Part shown: in pieces, positions 8,548-17,141 of the stretch
Layout of the letters: each line of letters begins with the position of its first letter
Numbering within the stretch: position 1 is the stretch's first letter
Assembly (NCBI GenBank): GCA_039640505.1
Contig: CP046865.1
Span: 1,302,001-1,366,000 of the forward strand
Source of the DNA: Rhodobacteraceae bacterium Araon29
GTDB lineage: Bacteria > Pseudomonadota > Alphaproteobacteria > Rhodobacterales > Rhodobacteraceae
Length of the DNA stretch: 64,000 nucleotides
Reading direction: 5' to 3'
Position numbers and translations under genes: made by a program
Notes under the pieces: generated by a model
Seen by the model: the letters and a program-made list of their open reading frames with translations, nothing else
The model's database searches: none
What the model was told of the DNA's origin: nothing

Positions 8548-9885
8548 ATGCGCCTGTCACGCTATTTTCTGCCCGTTTTAAAGGAAAACCCGTCCGAAGC
8601 ACAGATTGTCAGCCACCGGCTTATGCTGCGTGCAGGGATGATCAAACAAGCCAGTGCGGGGATTTATTCATGGCTGCCGCTGGGCTTTAAAGTGATGCGC
8701 AAGATTGAGGATATTGTGCATGAAGAACAAATCCGTGCCGGTCACATCCCAATGTTGATGCCCACATTGCAATCGGCAGATTTATGGCGCGAAAGCGGGC
8801 GGTTTGATGGCTACGGCGAAGAAATGCTGCGGATGAAGGACCGTCAGGGCCGTGATATGCTGTTTTCTCCTACGGCAGAAGAAATGTTCACAGATGTGTT
8901 TCGCGCCCATGTCAATAGCTACAAAGATTTGCCTTTAACACTCTATCAGGTGCAGTGGAAATTCCGCGATGAAATCCGGCCACGGTTTGGGGTGATGCGG
9001 GGCCGCGAATTTTACATGAAAGATGGCTATAACTTTGATTTGAGCAAAGAAGATGCTTTACATGCCTATAACCGCCATCTGGTCAGCTATCTGCGCACCT
9101 ATGAACGGATGGGATTGCAGGCTATACCGATGCGGGCCGATAGCGGCCCGATTGGCGGCGATTATACGCATGAGTTTTTAGTTCTTGCCGATACTGGCGA
9201 AAGCGAAGTGTTTTATGACAGCAAGGTAACCGACATCCGGCTCGGCGCGCGCGATATCGACTATGATGATGTCGCGCAGTGCCAGTCAGTGATGGAAGAG
9301 TTTACCGCGCTTTATGCCCGCACTGGTGAAACCCATGAAAGCGCTGCATTTGAGGGCTTGCCTGCCGACCGCCAGCGGTCAGCCCGCGGCATTGAGGTGG
9401 GGCAGATTTTTTACTTTGGAACGCTTTATTCAGAAAAACTTGGGGCTTTGGTCACCGATGATCAGGGCAATAAAGTCCCGGTTCATATGGGCAGCCATGG
9501 GATCGGCGTTTCCCGGCTTGTTGGGGCAATTATCGAAGCCAGTCATGATGAGAAGGGCATTATCTGGCCTGAAGGCGTGACGCCGTTTCACTGCGGAATT
9601 GTTAATCTTAAACAGGGTGATGATGAAACCGATGCTGCCTGTGAGGCGCTGTATTCGGGTTTGACAGCTTTGGGGCTTGAGCCACTTTATGATGACCGCA
9701 AAGAACGGGCAGGGGGCAAATTTGCAACGATGGACCTTATTGGTCTTCCATGGCGCATCACAGTTGGGCCGCGGGGACTGAAAAACGGGGTGGTTGAAGT
9801 GACATCTCGCCGGACTGGCGACAGTGAAGAATTACCAATAGAACAGGCGCTTACCCGGATCGCAGGTATTTACGCGTCCAGTTAA
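8548..9885 (+). CDS. proS: Prolyl-tRNA synthetase
   Basis: Charges tRNA-Pro with proline in the cytoplasm. The 445 residues match the short alphaproteobacterial ProS that lacks the editing insertion domain found in E. coli ProS. The class II core is visible: motif 1 around [21 protein letters not shown], then [13 protein letters not shown], motif 2 with [20 protein letters not shown], and motif 3 [17 protein letters not shown]. The anticodon-binding domain ([19 protein letters not shown]) occupies the last ~100 residues. ATG 8548 has AAAGGAG upstream; the frame extends to 8485 without support. It is divergent from the permease gene, so the promoter lies in 8353-8547. Confidence 0.95.
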   Translation: MRLSRYFLPVLKENPSEAQIVSHRLMLRAGMIKQASAGIYSWLPLGFKVMRKIEDIVHEEQIRAGHIPMLMPTLQSADLWRESGRFDGYGEEMLRMKDRQGRDMLFSPTAEEMFTDVFRAHVNSYKDLPLTLYQVQWKFRDEIRPRFGVMRGREFYMKDGYNFDLSKEDALHAYNRHLVSYLRTYERMGLQAIPMRADSGPIGGDYTHEFLVLADTGESEVFYDSKVTDIRLGARDIDYDDVAQCQSVMEEFTALYARTGETHESAAFEGLPADRQRSARGIEVGQIFYFGTLYSEKLGALVTDDQGNKVPVHMGSHGIGVSRLVGAIIEASHDEKGIIWPEGVTPFHCGIVNLKQGDDETDAACEALYSGLTALGLEPLYDDRKERAGGKFATMDLIGLPWRITVGPRGLKNGVVEVTSRRTGDSEELPIEQALTRIAGIYASS

Positions 9886-9937
9886 ACAGTTCATTTGGAT
9901 TTTCATGCTGTTTCTTTGGTGCTCAGTTCGCTCTGAG

Positions 9938-10180
9938 TTATAGTTTTTGTGTAAAATAGCGATAAAGAAATGCCGCCAGGACAATGGTTACAACACCTTG
10001 ATATGTAAGGGCATCAACCAAAAGAATGGTGTTAGCAACAACTGAAATTACAAAATTACCACTGGTTTCCCCCAAGAGAATGTAGACTAAAATAATGACC
10101 AAATTGGCCACAAATCCGATCTCGGCCACCTTCCACAGCATTTCAGTTGCCTTGGATAGAGTGCTTGTGAGAGAGGACAT
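9938..10180 (-). CDS. Small two-helix membrane protein, paralogue B
   Basis: An 80-residue protein with two predicted membrane helices (about residues 22-38 and 59-75) separated by a short loop with a VVANT motif. It is not a family I recognise. It resembles the 72-residue product encoded just upstream in layout and local sequence: LLG, then F..(S/D)VV.N, then a LV..L segment and a second helix ending in an aromatic or basic tail. ATG 10180 is preceded by a weak GGAA. The 35-base gap to the upstream gene suggests one transcript. Holin-like or respiratory-subunit-like roles are conceivable but unsupported. Confidence 0.65.
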   Translation of the reverse strand: MSSLTSTLSKATEMLWKVAEIGFVANLVIILVYILLGETSGNFVISVVANTILLVDALTYQGVVTIVLAAFLYRYFTQKL

Positions 10181-10215
10181 ATTTTATATTCCATTATCTT
10201 GGGGGAGAAGTGCTT

Positions 10216-10434
10216 TTACCTGTTAAACAGCCACAGGACCACGCCTAGAGAAATCAAACCGGCTAGGCCAGCGTTCCCCAGTTGTTGTACAAGTGCAGTA
10301 ATGTTTTCAACAACATCGCCCAAGAAGGCCATGTTATCAGCGCCAACAAGCAATGACGCAACAATTGCAAAGGCTAGAAGAGCTATGCCAACATCTGTTA
10401 GCGCAGCCACTGAGGCTTTAATCTTATCAATCAT
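10216..10434 (-). CDS. Small two-helix membrane protein, paralogue A
   Basis: A 72-residue protein with an excellent ribosome site (GGAGGGAACT before ATG 10434), which supports it as a real gene. The N-terminal 13 residues are amphipathic and cationic. Helix 1 spans about residues 15-31 and helix 2 about residues 52-69, with AFLGDVVENITALVQQLGN between them. It is the first gene of an apparent two-gene transcript with the paralogue at 9938-10180. A 15-base inverted repeat, GAGACA-TCT-TGTCTC (10472-10486), sits about 40 bases upstream and may be an operator. No function can be assigned. Confidence 0.7.
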   Translation of the reverse strand: MIDKIKASVAALTDVGIALLAFAIVASLLVGADNMAFLGDVVENITALVQQLGNAGLAGLISLGVVLWLFNR

Positions 10435-11011
10435 AGTTCCCTCCGATTGTTCTGTTTATTTCTTTATTATCGAGACATCTTGTCTCACCGCCCTTCTATA
10501 GGCGAAATTCCGCCGAGTCATTACAATTCTGGCAAGAAGTGCAAAATAATTGGGTAGGTGCGACAAATTAATGACAATATCTTGGTCACCTAACCCATAT
10601 GTAGCGAATTTTTGCGATCAATATCCATGGGTTGTGGGTAATCTTGAGAATGTGCTTCAATCATGTGAGAAATTGGAGGTCATCCACAAAATTTCCCGTT
10701 CTAGGTGGCAATTAGCATCACATAGTGGATTCTGGTTGATTAATAAGCAGAGAATTCAGCGTCATTCAAACCTTCCATCCTAATTCTACAACCGTACGTT
10801 ATTCCATCGATGACGTATTTTAGAGTACTAAATAATTGCAATTTTGGGTTGATTGGGCTAAAAGTTGCCTCAGGGTGCAATTTGGGTGTATTAGATTTGC
10901 AAGAAGCGGATTGCTTGCAGGAGTCCGAAAGTTAAGCGGGGGTAAGGTATTCACGAATTGTGTCCGTCTTTGAATTGAATACAATAGTAGTTTACTAAAG
11001 ATGAGTCTGGA
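10435..11011. other. 577-base AT-rich intergenic region
   Basis: This lies between the divergent small membrane gene and the WecA-like gene. Apart from the inverted repeat at 10472-10486 I see no gene I would defend. A 70-codon frame from ATG 10571 to 10783 exists but lacks a ribosome site and a recognisable product. The region must hold the promoters of both flanking units and may contain an untranslated RNA, but no known RNA family is recognisable. Confidence 0.5.
10472..10486. promoter_or_regulatory. Inverted repeat upstream of the small membrane protein pair
   Basis: GAGACATCTTGTCTC has six-base perfect arms and a three-base spacer. It is located 38 bases upstream of the start of the 72-residue gene. 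The size and place fit a dimeric repressor or activator site; the cognate regulator is unknown. Confidence 0.4.
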
Positions 11012-12148
11012 ATGTATGTCCTAGCAACCATTTTATCTATGGGGATTGGCCTTTTTTTTATATGGGCTTACCACACGCTATTTAAAGGTGAGGACCGGCA
11101 CCTTTTTGCGCCACAGGCCTCGCATCAGTTGCCGACACCGCGTCTTGGTGGTAGCGCGGTGCTGTTAGCGATTTTCATTACGATTTTAATTTCGGGCGGA
11201 AAGATTGATGTCGAGCTTTTGCTGTGTACAATTCCGGTGTTTGTCTTTGGCTTGATCGAGGACTTGGGCCGGTCTACATCGCCTAGGATCCGACTGGCCG
11301 TAGCGGCCATCGCAACGCTTTTGGGCATCGCTGTCTTTGGTATATGGATTGACCGGGTTGATGTTCCGGTTGTTGATTTTGCCTTTATTTGGGCGCCCGT
11401 CGGTATAGTGTTTACTGTATTTGCTGTGACCGGCTTGGTGCATGCCATCAATCTAATTGACGGTGTAAATGGACTTGCCTCAGGCAAAGTCATTCTTTCT
11501 TCTGGGGCCCTTGCTCTTATTGCCGCAAAATTCAACGAACCAATGATTGCCCATCTTGCGACGTTGGTGATGTTTGCGACCATTGGGCTTTTTATCCTCA
11601 ACTATCCACTAGGCCGTATTTTCATGGGTGACGCAGGGGCTTACAGCCTTGGCTTTATTCTCGGATGGATGATTATTTTCCTCATGCACAGGCAACCCGA
11701 GATTTCCGCATGGGCGATGCTTGCCGTTATTTTTTGGCCGGTCATGGACACTGTTTTTGCCATTGGACGACGGCGTTTTTCCAATGGACGTGCTGACAAA
11801 CCAGACCGGTTACATTTTCATCAGTTGATCATGAGATTTTGGGAAATTATGTCGGGGGGCAAACTTAGTAAAAAGGTTGCGAACCCGCTGGCAACAGCCA
11901 CAATCCTGCCACTCGCCGCTCTACCGGTAGCGGGTGGGGTGATCTTCGTTGATCAACCATTGAATAGTTTTTTGATCGTTATGGTGTCAGTTGGAGTATT
12001 TTGGCTAACATATTCACTGGCGATATTTGTTATTCGCCGGCGACGGCTAAGGCATTTTATTGGGCGGATGACATTACCAATTTATGGGCTGTTCCTCAGT
12101 TCAGATCAGCGCTCTGAACCCACTGAGCGTGCCACACCTGCAGAGTAA
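11012..12148 (+). CDS. WecA/MraY-family undecaprenyl-phosphate phosphosugar transferase
   Basis: An integral membrane glycosyltransferase (family 4) that attaches a sugar-1-phosphate to undecaprenyl phosphate, starting O-antigen, capsule or exopolysaccharide repeat units. Family hallmarks are the early TPRLGGSAV segment (42-50), the acidic GLIEDLGR loop (80-87, ED in place of the usual DD), the NLIDGVNGLASG catalytic motif, NYPLGRIFMGDAGAYSLGF, and the cytoplasmic RLHFHQLIMR histidine loop typical of WecA rather than MraY. About ten membrane helices, 378 residues. A probable lipoprotein gene follows 72 bases later on the same strand. The ED for DD change is the only oddity; WecA-type enzymes vary here. 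Confidence 0.85.
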   Translation: MYVLATILSMGIGLFFIWAYHTLFKGEDRHLFAPQASHQLPTPRLGGSAVLLAIFITILISGGKIDVELLLCTIPVFVFGLIEDLGRSTSPRIRLAVAAIATLLGIAVFGIWIDRVDVPVVDFAFIWAPVGIVFTVFAVTGLVHAINLIDGVNGLASGKVILSSGALALIAAKFNEPMIAHLATLVMFATIGLFILNYPLGRIFMGDAGAYSLGFILGWMIIFLMHRQPEISAWAMLAVIFWPVMDTVFAIGRRRFSNGRADKPDRLHFHQLIMRFWEIMSGGKLSKKVANPLATATILPLAALPVAGGVIFVDQPLNSFLIVMVSVGVFWLTYSLAIFVIRRRRLRHFIGRMTLPIYGLFLSSDQRSEPTERATPAE

Positions 12149-12220
12149 ATTTCTTTACAAGTTTTTTTTAGTGAAGTTTTTTTCCCATCAATTTTAGAAA
12201 AGAATTTGAGGTGTAAGAAG

Positions 12221-12868
12221 ATGATTGATCGATTAAATTGCGTGCCGTCATTCCACGCTGTAAAGTTTCTAGCTATTTTAATTTTATGTGGTGCTTGTGG
12301 CGGTCCTTCAGACGGAACTGATTCTGGCTTTGTTACTCCTTCTAATACCGGTGATATAAGCTCCAATGTGAGCGATTCCATATTTAATAGCAGATCTGGA
12401 AAATACATTGATGAGGACGGTGATGGATATGCTTATGTAGCTGGAGCAACGGATGATCAATCTGGGTTCAGAGGATATGCCGGATTGGTGCCTTCGACAT
12501 CGGTTGAAGCGCCTCCTTCGTCTGGGCAAGCCCAGATGAAAGGCGTTTACGGAGCAGCAACAATATCAGAAATTGAAATGAAAAACGGCTTTATAGTAGG
12601 TACTATGACAGGCCGGCTTACGTCTGAATCTGGGGCAATTACGTTGACGGCTGATTTTGCAAAAGGTACTCTTGGAGGAACAAGCGACAACGGTAAACTG
12701 GTGGTCAATGGTAAGTTTTCAGGCAAGGACCTTACAGGTTCAGTATCACTTTCGGGCGTTGCAGGCGAACTGGATGGTCTTGTTGGAGGTCAAAAAGCAA
12801 TTGGCGCATTCCATGGTGACAGCTCCACTAACATCATTGCCGGAGGGTTTCTTGTAAACGCTGAATAA
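12221..12868 (+). CDS. Putative lipoprotein with TbpB-like beta-barrel
   Basis: ATG 12221 follows GAGGTG by a good distance and gives 215 residues. The N-terminus has a signal-peptide-like hydrophobic run (FLAILILCGACGG) whose final Cys could be lipidated, although the -3 residue is not the usual Leu. The C-terminal half is rich in Gly and short beta strands and ends GAFHGDSSTNIIAGGFLVN. This resembles the closing strands of the transferrin-binding-protein-B or factor-H-binding-protein beta-barrel domain found in many surface lipoproteins. A DEDGDGYAYV stretch looks like a Ca2+-binding loop. It may share a transcript with the WecA-like gene. Ligand unknown. Confidence 0.6.
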   Translation: MIDRLNCVPSFHAVKFLAILILCGACGGPSDGTDSGFVTPSNTGDISSNVSDSIFNSRSGKYIDEDGDGYAYVAGATDDQSGFRGYAGLVPSTSVEAPPSSGQAQMKGVYGAATISEIEMKNGFIVGTMTGRLTSESGAITLTADFAKGTLGGTSDNGKLVVNGKFSGKDLTGSVSLSGVAGELDGLVGGQKAIGAFHGDSSTNIIAGGFLVNAE

Positions 12869-13166
12869 TACTCCTTTTTCCCGTTAGGTTCGGCCGTAAA
12901 TTAAAGTGATTGGTTTTGATTAAGGGTGACTAGGTGATGGAGAATAATTGCTCGGGGTTTTCCCTGACCGAAAGGCAATGCAGTTGGGCCTAAAAATGTT
13001 GCGAATGATTTTCTGTTTTGGAGTTAAGGCATACCCATCCTAAAATTTTGAGCTGAACCCCTGCGCGCCGCGGCCTCGCAATTTTATAATCTCGAAAAAG
13101 CACGGCTAATGACATTAGAATCATCTATCCAACGCTCTACTTTAAAACTATTTTTACGCTCGATTT

Positions 13167-15251
13167 TCACCAATTTTTGCGATGACCTTGCAGTAAAATA
13201 ATTTCGCGGCGATAAAGGTCTTGGTCGATTAGCTTGGGGTCTTTTTCAAAATTCCGAGCTGCTAGGTGACCGCTGTAGACAGCATCGGCGATTAACCCGG
13301 GGGCTGCGGCATCTCCGATCAGAGACAAATTTTGTAAGCTATCAGGGTGTGCAAGTTGATGAATTCGTAAGGCGTCGTAAAGACTGCTTTGCCGATGGCG
13401 CTCGGTGACCATAACAACTGTATCGCAGGCTTGGCGCTGCGTTTGACCAGTATATATGCAACTTAACTCAGCGCTGTCTCCGCACACTTGGGTAAGCTTT
13501 TGGCCGAGCCGCAACGCAATACCGCGCTCTATCAATGATTTTTGTATCCTCGCCTGCTCCAATGTATGCTCTGTCCAGGGCGATACCATTGTGGCCGGAG
13601 TTGCAAACACCACATCATGACCAGCTTCGCTGAGGTGATCTGCAATAACACCTGCAATATATATTTGATCATCATCATAGACGAGCACCGGTCCTTTGTC
13701 AGGCTTTTTACCAGCCATGATATCATCTGGCGTCAGTATCCTCATTTCGTTAGATATTGGGATAGGTTGCCGCGCGCTGCGGCCAACGCCATCGCGTCTC
13801 CATTCTGACCCGGTTGCGATAAAGACGTTGCCAATTTCCAATTCTAAAACATCGGGTATAGTCAGAGGACTTTGCAGGAACAGCTGAACATTTGCGCGCT
13901 GGTTTAAATCATAAAGACGATGATCGACAACGCGTTTCCAAGCACCCAAACCCAATAGTTGCGATTCCATTCGCACGCGTCCACCGGGCTCGTCTGATGC
14001 CTCGGCTAGAGTGACTTCATACCCACGTTTGGCCAGTTGCATAGCGCACTCTAGCCCCGCCGGACCGGCCCCCACAACCAATGCTTCATGCTCTTCGCCC
14101 TTGGGCGCTATTTTTTCCGGATGCCATCCACGGCGCCATTCTTCGCCCATGGTGGGGTTTTGCGTGCACCGAATTGGCATTGCCATATTATCACTTGCTA
14201 CGCAAATATTGCAGCCGATACATTCGCGAATTTCATCAATGCGTCCGGTTCGGACTTTTTCTGGCAAAAACGGATCTGCAATCGAGGGGCGTGCAGCGCC
14301 GATAAAATCAAGGATCCCATTTTTGACCATAGAGGCCATTAAATCGGGTGAGGTAAATCGGCCCACTGCAACCACGGGCTTAGAGGTTACTTGGCGCACA
14401 AAATCAATGTACGGCGTTTGGTATCCTTCGTTTGGTGCGAACCGGCTGGTCGCAGAATCGTTTGACCAGTCCGATACATTGACGTCCCATAAATCAGGCA
14501 GTTCCGCCAGCATTTCAACAACGGCGCGCCCTTCTTCGGCAGCCTGCATGCCGTCGATCCCTTGCATTTCATCTACTGCAAAACGAAACGCCACAGCGCA
14601 GCTGTCCCCAACCGCCTCTTTGGTGTCTTCAATCAACTCTCGGATTAAACGCGCGCGGTTTTCAAGCGAACCGCCATATTCATCCATTCTGTCGTTGATT
14701 TGAGGTAACAAGAAATGTTGAGCCAAGGCCATGTGATGCCCGGCATAGACATAGATGATGTCGAATCCGGCGTCCTTGGCCCGCAGCGCCGCGGCGCGGT
14801 GCCATTGGCGAAGATTGCGAATATCGGATTTATCCATCGCACGGGCCTGTTTAGGCACCAAGAGGTCAATCGCCATATCGGTCGGTGCAAAGCTAGTTGA
14901 GCGGGTGGACAGATTACCAGCATGATTGCCGTTATGCGCCAACTCAATCGCGGCCAAAGCGCCATGTTTATGCACCGCTTCGGTCATCAACTGCAGGGCA
15001 GGGATATCACGTTCATCCCATAGCCTGCCTTCGGGAAAGGGCGTAAGGTCGGAACTGGGATGAATTTCAGTTTCCTGATTGCACACCACTGCCCATCCGC
15101 CCTCGGCCTTGATCGCGCGGGTTGCTGCATCGGCTTGCGGCCTTAGATGCCCCATCCCGTTGCAATGCGGCACTTGGAAAAACCGGTTACGCGCGGTCAC
15201 GGGCCCGATTTTCATAGGTTCAAACAGAATTGAATAGGTACTATCAGCCAC
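13167..15251 (-). CDS. Trimethylamine-dehydrogenase-like flavo-iron-sulfur oxidoreductase
   Basis: About 694 residues, with the three-part layout of TMADH/2,4-dienoyl-CoA reductase enzymes. The N-terminal FMN TIM barrel (Old Yellow Enzyme fold, residues ~1-350) begins LFEPMKIGPVTARNR. A 4Fe-4S site follows, with CIGCNICVASDNMAMPIRC. A Rossmann FAD/NAD-like domain begins ALVVGAGPAGLECAMQLAKRG. I prefer the GTG at 15251, which has CAGGAG eight bases upstream, over the ATG at 15284. The closest families oxidise methylated amines (TMA, DMA, dimethylglycine-type demethylases, histamine dehydrogenase). The exact substrate cannot be read here. A single gene with no etf genes adjacent. Confidence 0.82.
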   Translation of the reverse strand: MADSTYSILFEPMKIGPVTARNRFFQVPHCNGMGHLRPQADAATRAIKAEGGWAVVCNQETEIHPSSDLTPFPEGRLWDERDIPALQLMTEAVHKHGALAAIELAHNGNHAGNLSTRSTSFAPTDMAIDLLVPKQARAMDKSDIRNLRQWHRAAALRAKDAGFDIIYVYAGHHMALAQHFLLPQINDRMDEYGGSLENRARLIRELIEDTKEAVGDSCAVAFRFAVDEMQGIDGMQAAEEGRAVVEMLAELPDLWDVNVSDWSNDSATSRFAPNEGYQTPYIDFVRQVTSKPVVAVGRFTSPDLMASMVKNGILDFIGAARPSIADPFLPEKVRTGRIDEIRECIGCNICVASDNMAMPIRCTQNPTMGEEWRRGWHPEKIAPKGEEHEALVVGAGPAGLECAMQLAKRGYEVTLAEASDEPGGRVRMESQLLGLGAWKRVVDHRLYDLNQRANVQLFLQSPLTIPDVLELEIGNVFIATGSEWRRDGVGRSARQPIPISNEMRILTPDDIMAGKKPDKGPVLVYDDDQIYIAGVIADHLSEAGHDVVFATPATMVSPWTEHTLEQARIQKSLIERGIALRLGQKLTQVCGDSAELSCIYTGQTQRQACDTVVMVTERHRQSSLYDALRIHQLAHPDSLQNLSLIGDAAAPGLIADAVYSGHLAARNFEKDPKLIDQDLYRREIILLQGHRKNW

Positions 15252-15548
15252 GCCGATCACTCCTGAGACGAAAAATTTTACCAACTAGGCAAAATATCAT
15301 CCCTCAGGTCAACTAGAATAGTCGTCGCAGGTATTGCTATCATCATGATGTCGGCTGCTGGCTGAATTCAAACTAATCCTTTTGGCGACACGCGGCACAA
15401 AAATTTAATAGTGGTTCAGCCGCATATCAGTGCCAAGCCATCGTGCAGGTATTTTAAACGGTTCACATCCAAAGATGAACGATTCTATCCGTGCGCTGTA
15501 ACCGATGTCACTTCATCAGAATAAAGGTGTTTTGCGAATTTTCTCAGC

Positions 15549-16073
15549 CTAGCTTTCTTTGTTTTGCTCTTTGAAAACTGGAACCATCGAGTTCCAAACA
15601 CCATCTTTCAAAAAACGGTGATAAACGGCAGCAAGGATATGCACCCCGATGAGCCAATAGATTAAAGAGACTGAAAACTCATGCACCCCGATTACCATTT
15701 CGATCAAAAGTCCGCTTTGGAAACCTTGCCCGTACAAGAAGCCGATCAGCAAACCTGATCCTGCAATTCCTGCTAGGCAGGCATACATGCCGTAATGCAC
15801 CAATTTTGCGGCTAATTTTTGGATTCGGGGTGTTTCTTTGGGCAAGGAGGACTTTTGTGTTTTTTTCACATAGGCGAACCGTACTGCCAGTAAAAGTAAA
15901 AACGCTCCTGCGAACAGGACTTCAAATCTCAACAAAGCGTTGTCTTCTAATTGAGTGATGGAGTCTACTTGTTTGATGACCCCATAGACGAATAAAATAA
16001 CAAAACCCCAATGCAATAGTTTTGCGAAAGAGCTGTAGCTGGTAACTGAAGTTTCTTCCTTGATGTCGTCCAT
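15549..16073 (-). CDS. Cytochrome b561 family protein
   Basis: A four-helix inner-membrane cytochrome of 174 residues. Candidate haem-ligating histidines are in KLLHWGFVILF (helix 1), KLVHYGMYACL (helix 3 region) and IYWLIGVHILAAVYHRF (helix 4), with a further VHEFSVSL histidine. This is the classic bacterial CybB-like arrangement. Such proteins pass electrons from the quinol pool to periplasmic partners or act against superoxide. It is transcribed alone between a flavo-enzyme gene and tRNA-Cys. ATG 16073 is preceded by AGAGGATTTAACCAAAG, which gives a weak GAGG ribosome site. Confidence 0.85.
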   Translation of the reverse strand: MDDIKEETSVTSYSSFAKLLHWGFVILFVYGVIKQVDSITQLEDNALLRFEVLFAGAFLLLLAVRFAYVKKTQKSSLPKETPRIQKLAAKLVHYGMYACLAGIAGSGLLIGFLYGQGFQSGLLIEMVIGVHEFSVSLIYWLIGVHILAAVYHRFLKDGVWNSMVPVFKEQNKES

Positions 16074-16168
16074 CTTTGGTTAAATCCTCTCACTCTTTTT
16101 TATGCAAATGTAAATTACTCAAAAATTGAGCCGAGGCAATAGCAAGCTGAGGTCAGGTTTTCAAGGAT

Positions 16169-16242
16169 TGGAGGCGAGTACCGGAATCGAACCGGTGTAC
16201 ACGGATTTGCAATCCGCTGCGTCACCACTCCGCCAACTCGCC
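16169..16242 (-). tRNA. tRNA-Cys(GCA)
   Basis: The reverse strand folds as a complete cloverleaf. The acceptor stem is GGCGAGT/ACTCGCC with discriminator U, as is usual for tRNA-Cys. The anticodon arm GGATTGCAAATCC carries GCA, the T-arm is CCGGTTCGATTCCGG, and CCA is encoded at the 3' end. 74 bases including CCA. Confidence 0.95.
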
Positions 16243-16516
16243 TGAGAACAAAACTAAGTGGATTTTGCTTCGAGCCGCATCCATACTTTAACGCCTAAGC
16301 AAGCGCAAGAGCAGGTAGCGCGTTTTGCGACCAGTTTTTAATGGCCCCGCAGTATCCATAAGGTTTGGCCAAAGTGGCGCTGCAGTGGCCAGATGTTGTA
16401 ACGGGTCTATGTCTATTAGATAAGGGATGAGCAGACTGATATGAGGTCTGATAAATTAACGACTGCCTATCCATTTAATAATGATATGTGGTCCTGTGTT
16501 GTGGGATAAATACTGG

Positions 16517-17065
16517 ATGAACCCGCCGAATCTAACAGAGCTTTATAACCGCGCTTGGTCCTATCTTGTGGCTGGCGTTAAAGGACAAAGCACAGCGCGG
16601 TTGGTGGTGTTGGCCTCGGTCGACCCAAGCGGCCAGCCAGAAGCCCGCAGCGTGGTTTTGCGCAGCGCTGATCCGGCGCAAAGCCGGCTTGAATTTCACA
16701 CTGATGTGGACTCGCAAAAAGTGACAAGTTTACACCACATGCCCAGGGCACAGATTCATGTCTGGGACCCAACGGACCATGTACAGCTGCGGTTGGATGT
16801 ACAGGTAGCCTTGCGCCAAGATGATTATGCATCCGAGCAATGGAAAAAAGTTCCTGGTCCAAGCCAGATTGCTTATGGCAAAACGCCGTCAACTGGCCGG
16901 GTGATTCCGGGCCCTTTTGCTTATGAAACTACATCTTCGCAAGAAAATTTTGTTGTTGCAGACTGCTCGGTGCGCACAATTGACTACCTCTGTCTTGATG
17001 GGCCTCATTTTCGGGCTGTTTTTAAAGCATCAGACGGGTGGAAGGGCGCGTGGCTATCTCCTTAA
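16517..17065 (+). CDS. Pyridoxamine-phosphate-oxidase-like flavoprotein
   Basis: A 182-residue split-barrel FMN protein. The start MNPPNLTELYNRAWSYL at ATG 16517 matches the usual start of Alr4036-type PNPOx-like proteins; the frame upstream to 16481 adds only a few residues. Typical elements are ARLVVLASVDPSGQPEARSV, EFHTDVDSQKV (FMN phosphate region) and the C-terminal RAVFKASDGWKGAWLSP. These proteins bind FMN and may act in B6 metabolism or general flavin reduction; the family is not securely assigned. It lies 75 bases before the arsenic operon on the same strand, but the operator in between suggests separate control. Confidence 0.8.
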   Translation: MNPPNLTELYNRAWSYLVAGVKGQSTARLVVLASVDPSGQPEARSVVLRSADPAQSRLEFHTDVDSQKVTSLHHMPRAQIHVWDPTDHVQLRLDVQVALRQDDYASEQWKKVPGPSQIAYGKTPSTGRVIPGPFAYETTSSQENFVVADCSVRTIDYLCLDGPHFRAVFKASDGWKGAWLSP

Positions 17066-17117
17066 AATAAAAATAGAATTGGTCAATTCACCATCATTCT
17101 CTACTTGCATTCAGTTT

Positions 17118-17123
17118 TATACT
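17118..17123 (+). promoter_or_regulatory. Candidate -10 box of the arsenic operon
   Basis: TATACT is one base from consensus and would place the transcript start at about 17130, inside the palindrome that overlaps the start codon. With no ribosome site before ATG 17141, this would make a very short or nearly leaderless mRNA. There is no clear -35 box. Confidence 0.35.
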
Positions 17124-17127
17124 TTAT

Positions 17128-17141
17128 TATTTCATGAAATA
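17128..17141. promoter_or_regulatory. Palindrome overlapping the arsR-arsC start (putative ArsR operator)
   Basis: TATTTCATGAAATA is a perfect 14-base dyad whose last base is the A of the ATG at 17141. Its position between the presumed -10 and the coding region of an ArsR-family gene makes autorepression the simplest reading. Confidence 0.5.

Noticed and set aside
10571-10783. 70-codon forward frame between the small membrane genes and the WecA-like gene
   Set aside because: No ribosome site, no recognisable domain, and AT-rich codons typical of non-coding sequence.
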